NCBI GenBank assembly: GCA_947302175.1
Contig: CAMYVB010000001.1
Location: 124,001 to 188,000 of the forward strand
From: an uncultured Bacteroidales bacterium
GTDB taxonomy: Bacteria; Bacteroidota; Bacteroidia; Bacteroidales; UBA932
Reading direction: 5' to 3'
DNA: 64,000 nt
Part shown: positions 34,484-44,227 of the stretch, piece after piece
How the letters are laid out: each line of letters starts with the position of its first letter
Position numbering within the stretch: the stretch's first letter is position 1
Translations under genes and position numbers: made by a program
The notes under the pieces: model-generated
Databases searched by the model: none
The model's input: only the letters and a program-made list of their open reading frames with translations
What the model was told of the DNA's origin: nothing

Positions 34484-35377
34484 CTACAGCTGGATGATGA
34501 GGAAGGGAGTAACGCTCCAGAAGCGAACGGGGTCGCTGATTCTAAGAGTGCACTCGGATTCGCCCTTTTCGATGGTGTAGGAGTCTGAGGGCATGCCGGA
34601 GAGGATCTTGGGGTTCCTGCTGTCGAGCTGCATCTCGCTGAATTCCCTTATATCCACCTGGTGATATTTCGACGCGTCGATGCCGGCGTAATCTATCTTT
34701 CCGGATTTGAAACCGGTGCCGAGTATGCCCATTTCCTGCAGATCCTTCTTCGTGCCGGCGATGATGTAGCCGGTGTTGGCAATCTTGTCCTGGCTCAGAA
34801 GCCTGGAAGACTGCTTTTCGATGAGTTCATTCTGCTCGCGGTTCCTCTCCTCGGCGTTTGCGAGGCTGGTGTTGAGGGAGGCGATGTTGGAATTGAGGTC
34901 GGTGATGGTCTTGTCCTTGCTGTCAAGCTCTTTTTTCATCTGCCTTATCTGGGCATCCTTTTCGTCCAGCTGGGCGTTGAGGTTGGCGATGATGACCTTG
35001 TACTTGGCGGCGTCACGCTCGTTGGACTTAATCTTTCTTTCCAGTTCAGCAATCCTGGTGCGCTGCCTTTTGATGAGGTCCTCCATGAGGTGGAGGTTGT
35101 TCTTTATCGCGTCGGTGCGGAGCTGCTCGCCGTTGTCGTCGACATCCACGGTGATAAGCTTTTCAGCTATCCTGATGCTGTCAAGAGAGCTCGAGATGGT
35201 CTCGATAAAAACGTTCATTTCGTCTGCTGCGGCGTCCCTCTGGGCCATTACGGCGGCAAGAGAGTCCCTCTCGGCCTCGATCTGGCGGACCTTACCGGGA
35301 GTGTATTCACATGAAATGACGGAAGCCGTGATTGCAATCACGGAGATAACTAGTGCGCTGAAACTAAGAGATTTCAT
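34484..35377 (-). CDS. Coiled-coil lipoprotein of unknown function
   Basis: A lipoprotein signal ends in VISC (C23). Residues about 32-210 are a long coiled coil with heptads rich in Glu, Lys, Asp, Leu and Ile (LERKIKSNERDAAKYK, QMKKELDSKDKTI). A C-terminal globular region of about 85 residues starts near NTGYIIAGTKKDLQEMG and contains RNPKILSGMPSDSY. This pattern occurs in Bacteroidales periplasmic lipoproteins of unknown role. The ATG at 35377 is used instead of 35398 because a -7 box occupies 35396-35403. The length is 297 residues. Confidence 0.75.
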   Translation of the reverse strand: MKSLSFSALVISVIAITASVISCEYTPGKVRQIEAERDSLAAVMAQRDAAADEMNVFIETISSSLDSIRIAEKLITVDVDDNGEQLRTDAIKNNLHLMEDLIKRQRTRIAELERKIKSNERDAAKYKVIIANLNAQLDEKDAQIRQMKKELDSKDKTITDLNSNIASLNTSLANAEERNREQNELIEKQSSRLLSQDKIANTGYIIAGTKKDLQEMGILGTGFKSGKIDYAGIDASKYHQVDIREFSEMQLDSRNPKILSGMPSDSYTIEKGESECTLRISDPVRFWSVTPFLIIQL

Positions 35378-35395
35378 ATCTGTCAAAAATTTGTG

Positions 35396-35403
35396 CAAAG
35401 ATA
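35396..35403 (-). promoter_or_regulatory. -7 box for the coiled-coil lipoprotein gene
   Basis: TATCTTTG on the minus strand fits TAnnTTTG, 18 bases before the chosen ATG at 35377. It decides the start, because a start at 35398 would lie inside the box. Confidence 0.55.
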
Positions 35404-35419
35404 ATCATTCTTTATGATA

Positions 35420-35450
35420 TTGTTATTTTGATTGTTGTTTTATAAATTTG
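35420..35450 (+). promoter_or_regulatory. Promoter for fucI
   Basis: TTG at 35420-35422 and TAAATTTG at 35443-35450 are 20 bases apart. Predicted leader of about 45 bases to the fucI ATG. No obvious operator repeat was seen in the AT-rich leader. Confidence 0.6.
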
Positions 35451-35500
35451 TTAGCTACAATAACACGGAAAGCAACAAACCAAAATAACAATACATCACA

Positions 35501-37321
35501 ATGGCTAATTATCCCAAAATCGGCATTCGCCCGACCATTGACGGCCGTCAGGGCGGAGTGCGTGAAGCATTGGAAGACAAAACCATGGCCCTCGCCCACG
35601 CAGTGGCGGACCTCATCTCGAAGAACCTTCGCAACGGCGACGGCAGCCCCGTCGAGTGCGTAATCGCCGACTCCACCATAGGCCGCGTCGCTGAAAGCGC
35701 CGCCTGTCAGGAGAAGTTCGAGCGTGAAGGAGTGGGCAGCACCATCACAGTCACCTCCTGCTGGTGCTACGGCTCCGAGACCATGGATATGCACCCCCAC
35801 TGGCCCAAGGCCGTCTGGGGCTTCAATGGCACAGAGCGCCCCGGCGCAGTGTATCTCGCCGCAGTTCTCGCGGCCCACGCCCAGAAGGGCCTTCCCGCCT
35901 TCGGCATCTACGGTCATGACGTGCAGGACCTCGCAGACAACACCATACCCGAGGACGTAGCCGAGAAGATCCTCCGCTTCGCCCGCGCAGCCCAGGCCGC
36001 AGCCACCATGCGCGGCAAGAGCTATCTCTCGATGGGCAACACCTGCATGGGCATCGCCGGCTCCATAGTCAACGCAGACTTCCTGCAGAAGTACCTCGGC
36101 ATGAGGGCTGAGTATGTCTCTTTGGTCGAAATCCTTCGCCGCGTAGATTTCGGCATCTACGACCACGAGGAGTTCGAAAAGGCCATGGAATGGGTCAACA
36201 AATACTGCAAGCCCCAGGAAGGCCACGACTACAACGAGGACCGCGCCATCTTCCCCGGCACCCCCATGCACTCCTTCAACGGCAAGGGCAAGGGCAAGAC
36301 CCGCGAGGAAAAAGACGCCGACTGGGAGTTCACTGTGAAGAACATGATGATCATCCGCGACCTGATGTACGGCAATCCCAAGCTCCTCGAGCTCGGTTAC
36401 AAAGAGGAAGCCCTCGGCCACAACGCAATAGCCGGCGGCGTCCAGGGTCAGCGCCAGTGGACTGACTACAAGCCCAATTTCGACTTCCCCGAGTCCCTGA
36501 TGTGCTCCTCCTTCGATTGGAACGGCATACGCGAAGCCTACACCCTCGCCACCGAGAACGACGCCCTCAACGGTCTGAGCATGATGTTCGGGCACCTGCT
36601 GACCAACCGCGGCGTTATGTTCAGCGACGTGCGCACTTACTGGAGCCCCGAAGCTGTCAAGAGGGTCACGGGCAAAGCCCCCGAAGGCCTCGCAGCCGGC
36701 GGCTTCATCCATCTCATCAACTCCGGCGCCACCACCCTTGACGCCACCGGTGCCATGTCCGACGCCGAAGGCAAACCCACGATCAAGGAGCCTTGGAACA
36801 TGACTGAGAAAGACGTGGAAGCTTGCCTCAAGGCCACCAACTGGATGCCCGCAGACCGCGACTACTTCCGCGGCGGCGGCTACTCTGCCCATTTCGTCAC
36901 CCGCGGAGGCATGCCCATGACCATGATGCGCCTGAACATGGTGGACGGCCTCGGCCCCGTACTCCAGATCGCTGAAGGCTGGACCGCAGAGCTTCCCAAG
37001 GAGCAGCACGACATACTCGACAAGAGAACCGATCCCACCTGGCCCACCACCTGGTTCGTCCCTCGTCTCGACCCCGGCAAAGACTGCTTCAAGGATGTCT
37101 ACAGCGTCATGAACAACTGGGGTGCCAACCACGGCGCCATAGCCTACGGCCATATTGGAGCCGACCTCATTTCCCTCGCTTCCATCCTCCGCATCCCCGT
37201 CTGCATGCACAACGTTCCCGAGGACAAGATCTTCCGTCCCGCTGCGTGGAACGCTTTCGGCATGGACAAGGAAGGAGCCGACTACCGCGCCTGCGCCAAC
37301 TTCGGTCCCCTCTATAAGTAG
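35501..37321 (+). CDS. fucI: L-fucose isomerase
   Basis: It isomerises L-fucose to L-fuculose, the first step of fucose use, with Mn2+. The N-terminus [21 protein letters not shown] (core [12 protein letters not shown]), [22 protein letters not shown] and [11 protein letters not shown] are characteristic of FucI. The length of 606 residues is slightly above the E. coli enzyme. The fucP permease starts six bases after the stop. Kinase, aldolase and fucosidase genes are not in the window, so the later steps must be encoded elsewhere. Confidence 0.96.
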   Translation: MANYPKIGIRPTIDGRQGGVREALEDKTMALAHAVADLISKNLRNGDGSPVECVIADSTIGRVAESAACQEKFEREGVGSTITVTSCWCYGSETMDMHPHWPKAVWGFNGTERPGAVYLAAVLAAHAQKGLPAFGIYGHDVQDLADNTIPEDVAEKILRFARAAQAAATMRGKSYLSMGNTCMGIAGSIVNADFLQKYLGMRAEYVSLVEILRRVDFGIYDHEEFEKAMEWVNKYCKPQEGHDYNEDRAIFPGTPMHSFNGKGKGKTREEKDADWEFTVKNMMIIRDLMYGNPKLLELGYKEEALGHNAIAGGVQGQRQWTDYKPNFDFPESLMCSSFDWNGIREAYTLATENDALNGLSMMFGHLLTNRGVMFSDVRTYWSPEAVKRVTGKAPEGLAAGGFIHLINSGATTLDATGAMSDAEGKPTIKEPWNMTEKDVEACLKATNWMPADRDYFRGGGYSAHFVTRGGMPMTMMRLNMVDGLGPVLQIAEGWTAELPKEQHDILDKRTDPTWPTTWFVPRLDPGKDCFKDVYSVMNNWGANHGAIAYGHIGADLISLASILRIPVCMHNVPEDKIFRPAAWNAFGMDKEGADYRACANFGPLYK

Positions 37322-37326
37322 CGCTT

Positions 37327-38634
37327 ATGGCAGCTAAAGGCACAAAACTGGTTGAACGGCAGTATTTGCTGCCGTTCATCCTTATTACCACGCTCTTCGC
37401 GCTCTGGGGTTTTGCCAACGACATTACCAACCCCATGGTGGCCGGTTTCCAGACCATCATGGAGCTCTCCGCCGCGAAGGCTTCGCTCATTCAGTTTGCT
37501 TTCTACGGAGGCTATGCCACCATGGCCGTACCCGCCGCGCTCTTCATCCGCCGCTACTCCTACAAGAGCGGCATACTGCTCGGCCTGGCCCTCTATGCCA
37601 TAGGCGCATTCCTCTTCATCCCCGCAGCCGCGAGGCAGAGTTTCACCTTCTTCTGCTTCTCGCTCTATATCCTCACCTTCGGTCTCGCTTTCCTCGAGAC
37701 CACGGCCAATCCTTTCATCCTCTCCCTCGGCTCAAAGGAGAATTCCACCCGCAGGCTCAACCTTTCGCAGTCTTTCAACCCCATGGGTTCGCTTACGGGC
37801 ATGGCTGTCGCTTCCTGGGTGGTGCTTCCCAACCTGCTCAGCGACCAGTGCCGCGACGGGAGCGGAAAGCTTATTTTCAACACCCTTCCCGAGGCCGACA
37901 AGGCTGCGATGAGGGTGCACGACCTCGGTGTGATCAGGGATGCCTACGTGGCTCTGGGAGTGGTCGTCGTGGTGATGCTTGTCATCATTGCCCTTACCAG
38001 GATGCCCAAGACCGTCGGTCAGGGAGTGCGCAGCAAAGGCACTATGGGCCGCCTCTGGCACAATGTGTCGTACCGTGAGGGCGTGCTCGCCCAGGTGTTC
38101 TATGTCGGCGCCCAGATTATGGTCTGGACCTTCATCATCCAGTATGCCGACTACCTCGGCATAGACAAGGCCACGGCCCAGAAGTACAATATCATCGCCA
38201 TGGGCATGTTCCTGTGCTTCCGCTTCATTGCGACCTTCCTGATGAAGTATATCAATTCGAGGAAGCTCCTTGCCATCTTCGGTGCTCTCGCCTCGCTATG
38301 CACCTTAGGCGCCATATTATTCGTCGGTCCTGTAGGACTGGGTTGCCTCGTTGCCATCAGCGCGTTCATGAGCCTGATGTTCCCCACCATTTACGGAATT
38401 GCGCTCGAGGACGTCGCTCCTGAAGACAGCCAGCTCGGCGCAGCTTTCCTCGTGATGGCGATTGTGGGCGGATCCATCCTTCCTCCTCTCCAGGGCACCA
38501 TCATCGACCTTGGCACCGTCTTCGGCCACCCCGCGGTCAATGTGAGCTACGTCCTGCCGCTCATATGCTTCAATGCAGTGATGATATACGGACTGCGCTG
38601 CTACCGCCGCTCGCTTTTGACGAAAAAATCTTAA
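37327..38634 (+). CDS. fucP: L-fucose:H+ symporter
   Basis: This major-facilitator permease in the inner membrane has about twelve hydrophobic segments over 435 residues. The first segment carries TLFALWGFANDITNPMV with the conserved Asn-Asp pair of FucP-type symporters. ETTANPFILSLG lies in the first half, as in the family. Its location directly behind fucI supports fucose as substrate. Related permeases also carry other hexoses, but the context makes fucose most likely. Confidence 0.92.
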   Translation: MAAKGTKLVERQYLLPFILITTLFALWGFANDITNPMVAGFQTIMELSAAKASLIQFAFYGGYATMAVPAALFIRRYSYKSGILLGLALYAIGAFLFIPAAARQSFTFFCFSLYILTFGLAFLETTANPFILSLGSKENSTRRLNLSQSFNPMGSLTGMAVASWVVLPNLLSDQCRDGSGKLIFNTLPEADKAAMRVHDLGVIRDAYVALGVVVVVMLVIIALTRMPKTVGQGVRSKGTMGRLWHNVSYREGVLAQVFYVGAQIMVWTFIIQYADYLGIDKATAQKYNIIAMGMFLCFRFIATFLMKYINSRKLLAIFGALASLCTLGAILFVGPVGLGCLVAISAFMSLMFPTIYGIALEDVAPEDSQLGAAFLVMAIVGGSILPPLQGTIIDLGTVFGHPAVNVSYVLPLICFNAVMIYGLRCYRRSLLTKKS

Positions 38635-38639
38635 ATTTG
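38632..38639 (+). promoter_or_regulatory. -7 box for the PASTA-rluD-lnt unit
   Basis: TAAATTTG overlaps the fucP stop codon and would start transcription near 38643, about 20 bases before the PASTA gene. No -33 element at the expected spacing. Confidence 0.5.
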
Positions 38640-38662
38640 CCTTTTATTAAGAGAATTCAGCT

Positions 38663-39454
38663 ATGAGTTTTTGGAGTAATTGGATGGTTAAGAACCTCGT
38701 GGGCGCCGTGGCGTTCGTTGCTGCCATAGTTATAGGCGTATCAATCTTGCTCAATGCCGTTACGCGCCACGGGCAGGAAGTCGCCGTCCCCGATTTCAGC
38801 AATCTTTCGGTCCCTGAGGCTCAGGAACTGGCGGCTAAGTCAGGCCTGGAAGTCGTTGTGGCGGATTCGGTCTATATACGCCGCATGCAGAAAGGTGCAG
38901 TTTTCAGCCAGAACCCCAAGGCGGGCTCCCGCGTGAAGGACGGCCGCACCATAAGGGTCAATATCAATGCCTCCAACTCCAAGAAGGTCTCCATGCCCGA
39001 TCTCGTGGGCTACTCCATGCGTCAGGCCAAGGCCGAGCTTTCTTCCAAAGGTCTCTATCTCGGCAGGATAATCTACATAAGGGACATGGCGACCAACAAC
39101 GTGATAAAGCAGCTCTACCGCAATGCCGAAATCCTTCCCGGCACCATGATAGAGAGCGGAGCCAACGTGGATCTCGTCGTGGGACTGAGCGATACGGAGA
39201 ACAGGACTATTGTCCCCGATGTGCGCGGAATGCGCTGCCTAAGGGCCATAGACGCCGTCCAGGACAACTCCCTCAACATAGGGCGCCTGAAGTTCGACGC
39301 TTCCGTCAAGACCTATTCCGACTCTCTCAATGCCGTGGTGCTCAGCCAGTCTCCTGCGCCCCGCGATGCGAGCATCCTCATGGGTTCGGAAGTCTCTCTC
39401 TCCCTTTCCCTCGATCCCGAGCTTATCTCGAAGGTGATGTCTTCCAAGCCGTGA
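38663..39454 (+). CDS. Membrane-anchored PASTA-domain protein
   Basis: It has one N-terminal membrane segment (about residues 10-31, GAVAFVAAIVIGVSILLNAV), then three PASTA repeats of about 70 residues. The repeats start near VAVPDFSNLSVPEAQELA, VSMPDLVGYSMRQAKAEL and TIVPDVRGMRCLRAIDAV. PASTA domains bind muropeptides in Gram-positive kinases. Here no kinase domain is attached. The length is 263 residues. The gene precedes rluD with a GTGA overlap. Role unknown, presumably linked to the cell wall. Confidence 0.88.
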   Translation: MSFWSNWMVKNLVGAVAFVAAIVIGVSILLNAVTRHGQEVAVPDFSNLSVPEAQELAAKSGLEVVVADSVYIRRMQKGAVFSQNPKAGSRVKDGRTIRVNINASNSKKVSMPDLVGYSMRQAKAELSSKGLYLGRIIYIRDMATNNVIKQLYRNAEILPGTMIESGANVDLVVGLSDTENRTIVPDVRGMRCLRAIDAVQDNSLNIGRLKFDASVKTYSDSLNAVVLSQSPAPRDASILMGSEVSLSLSLDPELISKVMSSKP

Positions 39455-40539
39455 TAGAGGATAGCTCATATGAAGACCTGATCCTTCCGGATGATACTCC
39501 TTCAGACGACGAGGGAGGCCTTTTCGAGCACTTCAGACTCGACGTAGACAAGGGGCAGGCTCCCATCAGGGTCGACAAATACATGGCGACCCACCTTGAG
39601 GACAGCTCCCGCAGCCGCATCCAGGATGCCATCAAGGCCGGATATGTGCTGGTCAACGGCAAGACCGCCAAGGCAAATCTCATCCTCCGCCCCGAGGACG
39701 TAATCCAGTTCGTGATGCCCTACAAGCGTCGCGGGCTTGAGATTATCCCTCAGGACATTCCTCTGGACATAGTCTATGAAGACGATGACGTGCTTATCAT
39801 AAACAAGCCGGCGGGCATGGTCGTGCATCCCGGTCACGGGCATTATGAAGGGACGCTGATCAACGCCCTGGCCCATCATCTGGGCCTGAAGCAGGGTCCT
39901 GACGCCGACGATGAGAGGATGGGCATACTAGTGCACAGGATAGACAAGGATACGAGCGGGCTTCTCGCCGTCGCAAAGAACGACGAGGCCCAGTTCAATC
40001 TCGCAGGCCAGTTTTTCAAGCACAGTATAGACCGCCGCTACGAGGCCGTCGTCTGGGGAAATATCAAGGACGACGAAGGGACGGTAGATGCCTATATTGG
40101 CCGCGACCCTTCTGACAGGCTTCGATTTAAGGTAGTCGACGACCCTCTGAAGGGCAAGAGCGCAGTCACCCATTACAAGGTTCTGGAGCGTTTCGGTTTC
40201 GTCACTCTGGTCGAATGCAAGCTCGAGACCGGCAGGACCCACCAGATAAGGGTCCATATGAGTTCCATAGGCCATCCGCTCTTCAACGACGAGCGCTACG
40301 GCGGATCGGAAATTCGCAAGGGGACCATATATTCTAAATACCGCCAATTTATTTCGAACTGTTTCGAACTTTGCCCCCGTCAGGCGCTGCACGCCCGCAC
40401 GCTGGGTTTCGTACATCCTGCGACGGGCAAGTGGATGCAGTTTGATTCCCCGCTTCCCGGTGACATGGAAGCCCTTCTGGATAAATGGAGGGCATACACG
40501 AAGACCGGATCTAACGCTTTGCCTCCTGAAGAATTCTGA
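39451..40539 (+). CDS. rluD: RluA/RluD-family 23S rRNA pseudouridine synthase
   Basis: It isomerises uridines in large-subunit rRNA. An acidic N-terminal extension (about 35 residues) precedes an S4 RNA-binding domain (IRVDKYMATHLEDSSRSRIQ to about 100). The catalytic domain follows with HRIDKDTSGLLAVAK containing the active-site Asp (near residue 170) and TGRTHQIRVHMSSIGHP. The length is 362 residues. The start is GTG at 39451, overlapping the stop of the PASTA gene as GTGA. The exact uridines targeted cannot be read. Confidence 0.92.
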   Translation: MIEDSSYEDLILPDDTPSDDEGGLFEHFRLDVDKGQAPIRVDKYMATHLEDSSRSRIQDAIKAGYVLVNGKTAKANLILRPEDVIQFVMPYKRRGLEIIPQDIPLDIVYEDDDVLIINKPAGMVVHPGHGHYEGTLINALAHHLGLKQGPDADDERMGILVHRIDKDTSGLLAVAKNDEAQFNLAGQFFKHSIDRRYEAVVWGNIKDDEGTVDAYIGRDPSDRLRFKVVDDPLKGKSAVTHYKVLERFGFVTLVECKLETGRTHQIRVHMSSIGHPLFNDERYGGSEIRKGTIYSKYRQFISNCFELCPRQALHARTLGFVHPATGKWMQFDSPLPGDMEALLDKWRAYTKTGSNALPPEEF

Positions 40540-40552
40540 CACAGCTTGACTT

Positions 40553-42193
40553 ATGAGAAATAATTTCCTGACCTTCTTTGTCCTGACTCTGATGTTCGCG
40601 GCCCTGATGTCCGTTCCCTTCCTCGTTCCGGGTGCAGGGTGGGTCGCGCTCTTCGGCCTGGTCCCGCTCCTCTTCATGGATGAGGTCGCCGACCAGTTGG
40701 AAGTGAAGCACTTTTTCTGGTGGTATTATGCGGCTTTCGTGCTTTGGAATGCCGTAACCACCTTCTGGGTGTGCAACGCGACCGTTGGCGGCGGTATTTT
40801 CGCCGTCCTTGCCAATGCCTTCCAGATGGCGCTGGTCTGGGCCGTATTCAGATTGTCGAAAAAGCGTTTTTTCGGAGTGCTTCCTTATGTGTTCCTTGCC
40901 GTGATGTGGATAGCTTGGGAGAGAGCGTATTTCAGCGCCCAGATTTCATGGCCCTGGCTCACGCTCGGCAATTCGCTTGCAGGCACGGTCAAGCTTGCGC
41001 AGTGGTATGAGTACACCGGGACGCTCGGTGGTTCGCTCTGGATATGGGCTTGCAACATATGGTTATTCCTCATACTCAAGTCCGCCCTCGACGGGACGCG
41101 TTTTTCGCGGCCGCTGAGTGAGCGCCTGGCCTCATGGCTCGGCGTCGCATTGTTACTGGCCTGCCCTGTCATTGTGTCACTCAAACTCTACGAAAACAGG
41201 GGAGAGAAGGCTCCCGGAGAAGAGCTTGAAGTGGTGATAGCCCAGCCGAATTTCGACCCTTACGAGAAATTCAGCTCCATTCCCCGCGCCCAGCAGAACG
41301 TTATCCTGCTGGATCTGTTCGAAAAAGGGCTCCGCTCAGCGGGCCGGGACACTGCTTCAGGAGTGCTGCTCCTCGCCCCCGAGACCTTTACCTCGGACAT
41401 AGTGGTAGGGGATTACCCTTCCAGTCCCACGTGGTCGCGTTTCCAGTCCTTCCTGCAGAATCACCCTTCAGCTAATATCCTTTTCGGCGCGTCCTCTTTC
41501 GAGTTTATTCCATCGTCGGTCGAGTCCTACACTGCGCGCACGATGCGCGACGGCTCCAGCTATGAGTCGCACAATTCGGCGCTCATTACTGATGCGAGCT
41601 CAAGGACCGAGATTTACCACAAAAGCAAGCTTGTAGTCGGTACCGAGCTCACCCCTTACCCTCGTTTCTTTACAAAAATAGACAACATGCTCGGGGGAGT
41701 GATGGGGCGCTGCGTAGGTCAGGACAGCGTGTCCCTGCTTCGCTTCAAGACCCTTGACGCTTCAGGCAAGCTCCTTCGCGACATACCTCTCGGCAGCATC
41801 ATATGCTATGAGTCCGCCTTCGGAGAATATTGCACAAAATACGTAAAGGAAGGCGCCAAGGCGCTTGTGGTCATAACGAACGACGCCTGGTGGGGCGACA
41901 CCCCCGGATATAAGCAGCACCTCAGCTTCTCTTCCCTCAGGGCAATTGAGACCCGCCGCGAGATAGCCCGCTGCGCCAACACAGGCATATCAGGCTTTAT
42001 CAACAGCAGGGGAGACGTTCTCAATTCCTCGCATTGGTGGGAAAGGGAGCATATGGAAGGAAGCATTCGTCTTAGCGACGAGAGGACTTTCTTCGTGCGC
42101 TACGGAGACATAACGGGCAGGATATGTACTCTTGCGTTCCTGCTGCTCCTGCTCGCGCTACTTGTGAGGCTCGTTACGATGAAAGTCAAATAA
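40553..42193 (+). CDS. lnt: Apolipoprotein N-acyltransferase
   Basis: It adds the third acyl chain to the N-terminal Cys of lipoproteins in the inner membrane. The first ~215 residues hold six or so hydrophobic segments. The nitrilase domain follows with the catalytic triad visible as LLAPETF (Glu), YHKSKLVVGTE (Lys) and SIICYESAFG (Cys). VITNDAWWGDTPG and a final membrane segment close the protein. The length of 546 residues is normal. This gene would mature the many lipoproteins found in the window. Confidence 0.94.
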   Translation: MRNNFLTFFVLTLMFAALMSVPFLVPGAGWVALFGLVPLLFMDEVADQLEVKHFFWWYYAAFVLWNAVTTFWVCNATVGGGIFAVLANAFQMALVWAVFRLSKKRFFGVLPYVFLAVMWIAWERAYFSAQISWPWLTLGNSLAGTVKLAQWYEYTGTLGGSLWIWACNIWLFLILKSALDGTRFSRPLSERLASWLGVALLLACPVIVSLKLYENRGEKAPGEELEVVIAQPNFDPYEKFSSIPRAQQNVILLDLFEKGLRSAGRDTASGVLLLAPETFTSDIVVGDYPSSPTWSRFQSFLQNHPSANILFGASSFEFIPSSVESYTARTMRDGSSYESHNSALITDASSRTEIYHKSKLVVGTELTPYPRFFTKIDNMLGGVMGRCVGQDSVSLLRFKTLDASGKLLRDIPLGSIICYESAFGEYCTKYVKEGAKALVVITNDAWWGDTPGYKQHLSFSSLRAIETRREIARCANTGISGFINSRGDVLNSSHWWEREHMEGSIRLSDERTFFVRYGDITGRICTLAFLLLLLALLVRLVTMKVK

Positions 42194-42197
42194 AAAA

Positions 42198-42227
42198 GAA
42201 AGAGGCTCTATTGATCGAGCCTCTTTC
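42198..42227. terminator. Bidirectional terminator between lnt and rng
   Basis: GAAAGAGGCTC at 42198-42208 pairs with GAGCCTCTTTC at 42217-42227. It lies just after the lnt stop and overlaps the last codons of the convergent rng gene. Confidence 0.85.
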
Positions 42228-43779
42228 CTTTGTTGTCGTAGAGTTCATTTTGCAGGACGGAGAATTCCGTCGATTCGTCCAGTCTTAGACGTATGCCGTA
42301 TTTTTTGCGCCATTTCCTGATGTAGGAGTTGAAAAGGCCGCGGCTTAGGTATGCTCCCAGCATGGGGCTTACCCTGAGATTCATTTCGCGTACTCCCTTG
42401 GAAGAAACGATTTCGGCGATTTTGCGCTCTATTTCCTCGTCGATTATTGCGCTGGAGGTGATTTTACCGGTGCCGTGGCATACGGGGCAGGTCTCCATGG
42501 TGTCGATCTCCGTGGCGGGGCGAATGCGCTGGCGTGTAATCTGCATCAAGCCGAACTTCGTGAGGGGCAGGACGTTGTGCTTGGCTTTGTCGCCTGCCAT
42601 GAGTTCTTCGACGTATTTATAGAGGGCGTTGCGGTGCTCCTGGCTCTCCATGTCTATGAAGTCCACGATGACGATGCCGCCCATATCGCGCAGACGAAGC
42701 TGGCGTACGATTTCTTCCGCGGCTATGCGATTGACCTCGTAGGTGTTTTCTTCCTGGTCTTCGGTCTTGGCCCTGATGCCGCTGTTGACGTCGATGACAT
42801 TGAGCGCTTCAGTGCTTTCAATCACTATGTATGCGCCCTGCTTGATGGGAACAACCTTGCCGAAAGAGCTCTTGATCTGGCGCGTGACTTCGAAGTGGTC
42901 GAAGATGGGCTCGCGGCCGTCGTAGAGCTTGACTATCTTTTCCTGATCGGGGGAGATGACGGATATGTATTCCCTGGTCTCTTCCCACACCTTCTCGTCG
43001 TTCACCCAGATGTTGGTGAATCCGGAGTCGAAAAGGTCCCTCAGGATGGTAGTGGTCTTGGAGTACTCGCTCAGGAGGGGTTTGATCCCCTTGTCGGCTG
43101 CAATGCTTTTCCACGATTCCTCCCATTTGGAGATTAGGGAGCGGAGCTCCCCGACGAGGACTGCCGCGTTCTTGCCTTCTGCGGCCGTGCGTATGATTGC
43201 GCCGTAATTCTTGGGAAGTATGCTCCTGACGAGGGTCAGAAGCCTCTTTTTCTCTTCCTTGGACGAGATTTTCTGGGATACGCTCACTTTCTGTGCGAAA
43301 GGGAGGAGTACGATGTTGCGTCCTGCCAATGAAATTTCTGCAGTCAGGCGGGACCCTTTCGTGGATATGGGTTCTTTGACGATTTGGCCTATGATCATCT
43401 GGCCCTTGCTGAGGACATCCGCGATGCGCCCCTCCTTTGCGATGGCGGGGCCGATCTGGATGCTCTCATAGAGGGCTTTGAGATCGGTGTTAGGGTTGCT
43501 CTTCTTTACAAACTCGTCAAAAGACGAAAAATAAAGGCCGAGGTCCAGATAGTGGATGAAGGCCTCTTTTTCGTCTCCTATATCGACGAATGCAGCATTC
43601 AAAGCGGGGAGGATCTTTTTAACTCTTCCGAGAAAAACATCCCCCACGCTCGAGCTGTGACCCTGACCGGACTCTCTGTTTAGTTCTACCAGCCTGTGGT
43701 TTTCCATCAAGGCTATCCGAACTTCCGATGCCGTTACGTCGACAATCAGATCCTTAACAGAAGAAATCTCAGTCTCCAT
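42208..43779 (-). CDS. rng: Ribonuclease G (RNase E/G family)
   Basis: This endonuclease matures rRNA and decays mRNA. The S1 domain is near the N-terminus (GDVFLGRVKKILPALNAAFVDIG, core FLGRVKKILP). The 5' sensor and RNase H-like regions follow. The catalytic metal residues appear as NVIDVNSG and VIVDFIDM. The zinc-link appears as CPVCHGTG. The length of 523 residues matches RNase G rather than the longer RNase E, with no scaffold tail. It sits downstream of HU and the tiny ribosomal protein gene, a familiar Bacteroidales order. Confidence 0.95.
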   Translation of the reverse strand: METEISSVKDLIVDVTASEVRIALMENHRLVELNRESGQGHSSSVGDVFLGRVKKILPALNAAFVDIGDEKEAFIHYLDLGLYFSSFDEFVKKSNPNTDLKALYESIQIGPAIAKEGRIADVLSKGQMIIGQIVKEPISTKGSRLTAEISLAGRNIVLLPFAQKVSVSQKISSKEEKKRLLTLVRSILPKNYGAIIRTAAEGKNAAVLVGELRSLISKWEESWKSIAADKGIKPLLSEYSKTTTILRDLFDSGFTNIWVNDEKVWEETREYISVISPDQEKIVKLYDGREPIFDHFEVTRQIKSSFGKVVPIKQGAYIVIESTEALNVIDVNSGIRAKTEDQEENTYEVNRIAAEEIVRQLRLRDMGGIVIVDFIDMESQEHRNALYKYVEELMAGDKAKHNVLPLTKFGLMQITRQRIRPATEIDTMETCPVCHGTGKITSSAIIDEEIERKIAEIVSSKGVREMNLRVSPMLGAYLSRGLFNSYIRKWRKKYGIRLRLDESTEFSVLQNELYDNKGKRLDQ

Positions 43780-43788
43780 GGGGTCGGC

Positions 43789-43878
43789 TTACTTCTTCTT
43801 GTGTCGGTTCAGGCGCAAACGCTTCTTGCGTTTGTGCGTTGACATTTTATGCCTTTTTCTCTTTTTTCCGCTGGGCAT
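43789..43878 (-). CDS. 29-residue AURKAIP1/COX24-domain ribosomal protein (bS22/mS38-like)
   Basis: This tiny basic protein starts MPSGKKRKRHKMSTHKRKK and ends RLRLNRHKKK. More than half of its residues are Lys, Arg or His. It matches the short proteins with the AURKAIP1/COX24 (DUF1713) domain annotated in Bacteroidota, related to mitochondrial mS38 and mycobacterial bS22. It lies between HU and rng, with 9 bases to rng and 20 bases from HU. It is too short for usual ORF cut-offs and is easily missed. Confidence 0.85.
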   Translation of the reverse strand: MPSGKKRKRHKMSTHKRKKRLRLNRHKKK

Positions 43879-43898
43879 AATGCTAGTGATTTAAATAA

Positions 43899-44180
43899 TT
43901 ATTTTGCTTCCTTGACGGCCGCGACAAATACCTTTGCGGGCTTGAAGGCGGGGATATTGTGCTCGGGGATGGTGATGGTGGTCTTCTTGGTGATATTCCT
44001 GGCGGCCTTGGTGGCCCTGTGCTTTACGATGAAGCTGCCGAAGCCACGGAGATAGACGGGCTCGCCTGCAACGATGGAACCCTTGACGCTTTCCATGAAA
44101 GCTTCAACTACTGCCTGAACTGCTGCCTTCTCAACGCCGGTGGTCTTTGCCACTTCGCTTACGATTTCTGCTTTTGTCAT
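43899..44180 (-). CDS. hup: HU/IHF-family DNA-binding protein
   Basis: This is a nucleoid protein that bends DNA as a dimer. The N-terminal helices start MTKAEIVSEVAKTTGVEK. The signature GEPVYLRGFGSFIVKHR and the DNA-binding arm ending near ITIPEHNIPAFKPAKVF are present. The length of 93 residues is normal. A well-formed promoter lies 48-78 bases upstream. It is probably co-transcribed with the bS22-like gene and rng. Confidence 0.96.
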   Translation of the reverse strand: MTKAEIVSEVAKTTGVEKAAVQAVVEAFMESVKGSIVAGEPVYLRGFGSFIVKHRATKAARNITKKTTITIPEHNIPAFKPAKVFVAAVKEAK

Positions 44181-44227
44181 GATGTAAAAAAAATTATGTT
44201 TTTATAGTTCTTGTTAATTCGGGGACG

